Source of the DNA: CAWIKY01 sp963836905
GTDB taxonomy: Bacteria > Pseudomonadota > Alphaproteobacteria > Caulobacterales > Hyphomonadaceae
Direction of reading: 5' to 3'
NCBI GenBank assembly: GCA_963836905.1
Contig: CAWIKY010000001.1
Location: 1 to 54,307, forward strand
DNA length: 54,307 nt
Below the pieces are notes generated by a model. It saw only the letters and a list, made by a program, of their open reading frames with translations. It was not told the origin of the DNA and ran no database searches. Position numbers and translations under genes: made by a program. This document shows positions 52,823 through 54,307 of the stretch, in pieces (the stretch's first letter is position 1; each line of letters opens with the position of its first letter).

Positions 52823-54307
52823 ATGGCATCCTACGGTCCATGGAGCGTAAAAGGGATCGACTCCCGTGCCCGCGAAGCCGCGTTGGTCGCAGCGCGGGAC
52901 GAGGGCCTGACGCTTGGCGAATATATCAACCGGCTGCTTCTGACAGACGATGAGGACGTATTTGGAACACCCGATGAAGGCGCTTCTGGCGGTGGTTCAA
53001 CCGAACGCAAGGCCTCGTCCAATACCCCCCGTTCGCATGGCGGCGATGCTGTCGACCAGCTTGTCCGCCGGATCGAGGCAACCGAGGCGCGATCGACGCT
53101 TGCCATTTCCGGAATTGACCAGCTCGTGCTCGGATTTCTGGGCCGGATCGAAGCCGCCGAGGGCGCGAACCGTGATCTTGGTGAGAAGCTGGAAATGTCG
53201 AAAGGCGATATCAGCGAAACGCACAACCTTATTCGTCGCCGCCTGGAAAAGCTCGAGGACGACGATAGCGGATCGCGCAGCCTGAACGCCCTGAAATCGC
53301 TGGATGCCGCACTTGAGAAACTCTCCACGCGGGTCGAGGAAGACGCCAAGCTGAAGAGCCAGCGCGCGGACCTGCTCGAACAGAGCGTCAATAACGGCCT
53401 GCGCGGTGTGAATGACCGCGTGGAAACACTTGCGAGAACACTGGACTCCACGCTCGACGACGCCGCCACGCGGTTCGCGAAATCGCTGGAGACCGCCGAG
53501 CTTCGCACTGAAGGGGCGACCCGGCATCTCGCTGATCGCATGTCGAAGGTCGAAGGCGAGATGTCCTCCAATCTGCAGGACATGAAGACACGCCTCGGCA
53601 AAGTCGAGAACGATACCGGCAGCGTTCTGAACCGGGTCGGAAACTCGGTCGAACATCTCGGTCGCCGGATGAGCGAGACCGAAGACCGGTCCGCCAAGGC
53701 GATGGATGTTCTCGGCGATGTACGGACCGAACTGCAAACACAGCGGACCGACCTCTCTAACGCGATGGAGAGCATGGGCGAACGGGTTACCCGCCTCACA
53801 GATCGTCTGGCACGCGCCGAAACGACCACGGATGCTGCCCTTGGCGGGTTCGAAACCACATGCACCGCGCTCGATGCACGTCTCGAAAAGCTGACGTCGG
53901 AAGCTGGAAACGGCCAGACAGACAAGCTGCGGGCCGATATGGAAGCGCGCATTCAGCAATTGGGTGATGCGCTCGCACGGTCTGTCGCCGATATGCGCAG
54001 CGAAATGAAAGCCGAGATCGAGAGCATCGCGAACGGGCCGAACGAGGCCTATGCGGAGATGAATGCGACGATGTCGGACCTCTCCAAGCGCATCAAGCGA
54101 GCCGAGCACAAGCAGGCCAAGGCGGTTGAAGCGCTGGGCGAGGAAGTCACGCGGCTCACCGAACACCTTGATCGCCGCGTTCAGCGGGTCGAAGGCCGCA
54201 ACGAGTCCGATATCACCACAGGCGTGACACAGCAGATAGAGCGTCTGGCGAACGCCTTTGATGGTCGCATCGCCGATATTGAGAAGCGCGATGCCAGTGC
54301 GATCGAT
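52823..54307 (+). CDS. podJ: PodJ-like polar organelle development protein (3' truncated by the window)
   Basis: An open frame of 495 codons running off the window end. After MASYGPWSVKGIDSRAREAA and the following LTLGEYINRLLL, the N-terminal signature of alphaproteobacterial PodJ, almost everything is charged heptad-rich coiled coil (repeated elements such as LEKLSTRVEE, HLADRMSKVEGE, RVTRLTDRLARAE). PodJ is a polar scaffold recruiting cell-cycle and pilus/holdfast factors in Caulobacter; its transmembrane and Sel1/periplasmic part should lie beyond the window. GAGGAG precedes ATG 52823. The long leader 52,634-52,822 may also carry its own control elements. Confidence 0.85.
   Translation, partial: MASYGPWSVKGIDSRAREAALVAARDEGLTLGEYINRLLLTDDEDVFGTPDEGASGGGSTERKASSNTPRSHGGDAVDQLVRRIEATEARSTLAISGIDQLVLGFLGRIEAAEGANRDLGEKLEMSKGDISETHNLIRRRLEKLEDDDSGSRSLNALKSLDAALEKLSTRVEEDAKLKSQRADLLEQSVNNGLRGVNDRVETLARTLDSTLDDAATRFAKSLETAELRTEGATRHLADRMSKVEGEMSSNLQDMKTRLGKVENDTGSVLNRVGNSVEHLGRRMSETEDRSAKAMDVLGDVRTELQTQRTDLSNAMESMGERVTRLTDRLARAETTTDAALGGFETTCTALDARLEKLTSEAGNGQTDKLRADMEARIQQLGDALARSVADMRSEMKAEIESIANGPNEAYAEMNATMSDLSKRIKRAEHKQAKAVEALGEEVTRLTEHLDRRVQRVEGRNESDITTGVTQQIERLANAFDGRIADIEKRDASAID

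Noticed and set aside
1..54307. tRNA, rRNA, CRISPR arrays, insertion sequences or prophage genes
   Set aside because: No cloverleaf, no regularly spaced repeats, no transposase, integrase or phage structural motifs were seen; the only clustered repeats are the three TetR operators.

Overview
The window looks like chromosomal DNA of a free-living, probably marine, alphaproteobacterium of the Caulobacterales/Maricaulales type (Hyphomonadaceae-like). This rests on three things. The replication block dnaA-dnaN-recF-gyrB lies next to rpsT, an enoyl-CoA hydratase and mutM, an order familiar from Caulobacter relatives. The right edge carries a PodJ-type polar organiser beginning WSVKGID. A large TonB-dependent receptor, two secreted sulfatases and fatty-acid oxidation genes are also present. 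The taxonomic call is inference; no rRNA or tRNA gene was recognised.

Layout. 1-9 kb: glyQ, hemW-rdgB (overlapping), a DUF2975/Xre pair, a zinc-type CDF exporter, trxB and a TonB-dependent receptor with a clear terminator. 9-14.3 kb: acnA and the haem-exporter genes ccmA-ccmB, with a small AT-richer insert between them carrying two paralogous winged-helix-like genes and perhaps a small membrane protein. 14.3-21.8 kb: panD, a long GST, a transglutaminase-like protein, a DUF1330 protein, mnmA, and a TetR regulator facing three copies of a TCACC-N4-GGTGA operator that probably control a DUF4386 membrane protein and a (frameshifted) MipA/OmpV outer-membrane protein, then a small NAD(P)-binding protein. 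22-25.5 kb: two type I sulfatases in tandem. 25.9-31.4 kb: a tight three-gene operon of exported proteins with no function I can name: a 306-residue protein, a giant 1196-residue coiled-coil protein and an outer-membrane beta-barrel. This is the best candidate for an undescribed system. 31.5-37.8 kb: a nitrilase-family amidase, a YqaA-like membrane protein, a large lipoprotein, a YgjP-like metallopeptidase, an RCK-linked cation/proton antiporter and an unknown protein. 37.9-45.1 kb: gyrB, recF, dnaN, dnaA, a putative origin and rpsT. 45.2-54.3 kb: echA, mutM, an exported protein, DUF2254, an SDR, an acyl-CoA dehydrogenase with a MerR regulator, and the start of podJ.

A pattern cuts across the window: six genes (ccmA, the mipA homologue, gyrB, recF, mutM and the acyl-CoA dehydrogenase) are each broken by a single small indel, mostly in a homopolymer or short repeat. 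Since gyrB is essential, the most economical reading is uncorrected sequencing or assembly error, so the intact proteins should be reconstructed across these points. Functionally the window joins housekeeping (replication, tRNA charging and thiolation, TCA cycle, cytochrome c maturation, base-excision repair) with envelope functions (TonB receptor, sulfatases, beta-barrels, exported scaffold) and acyl-CoA catabolism.
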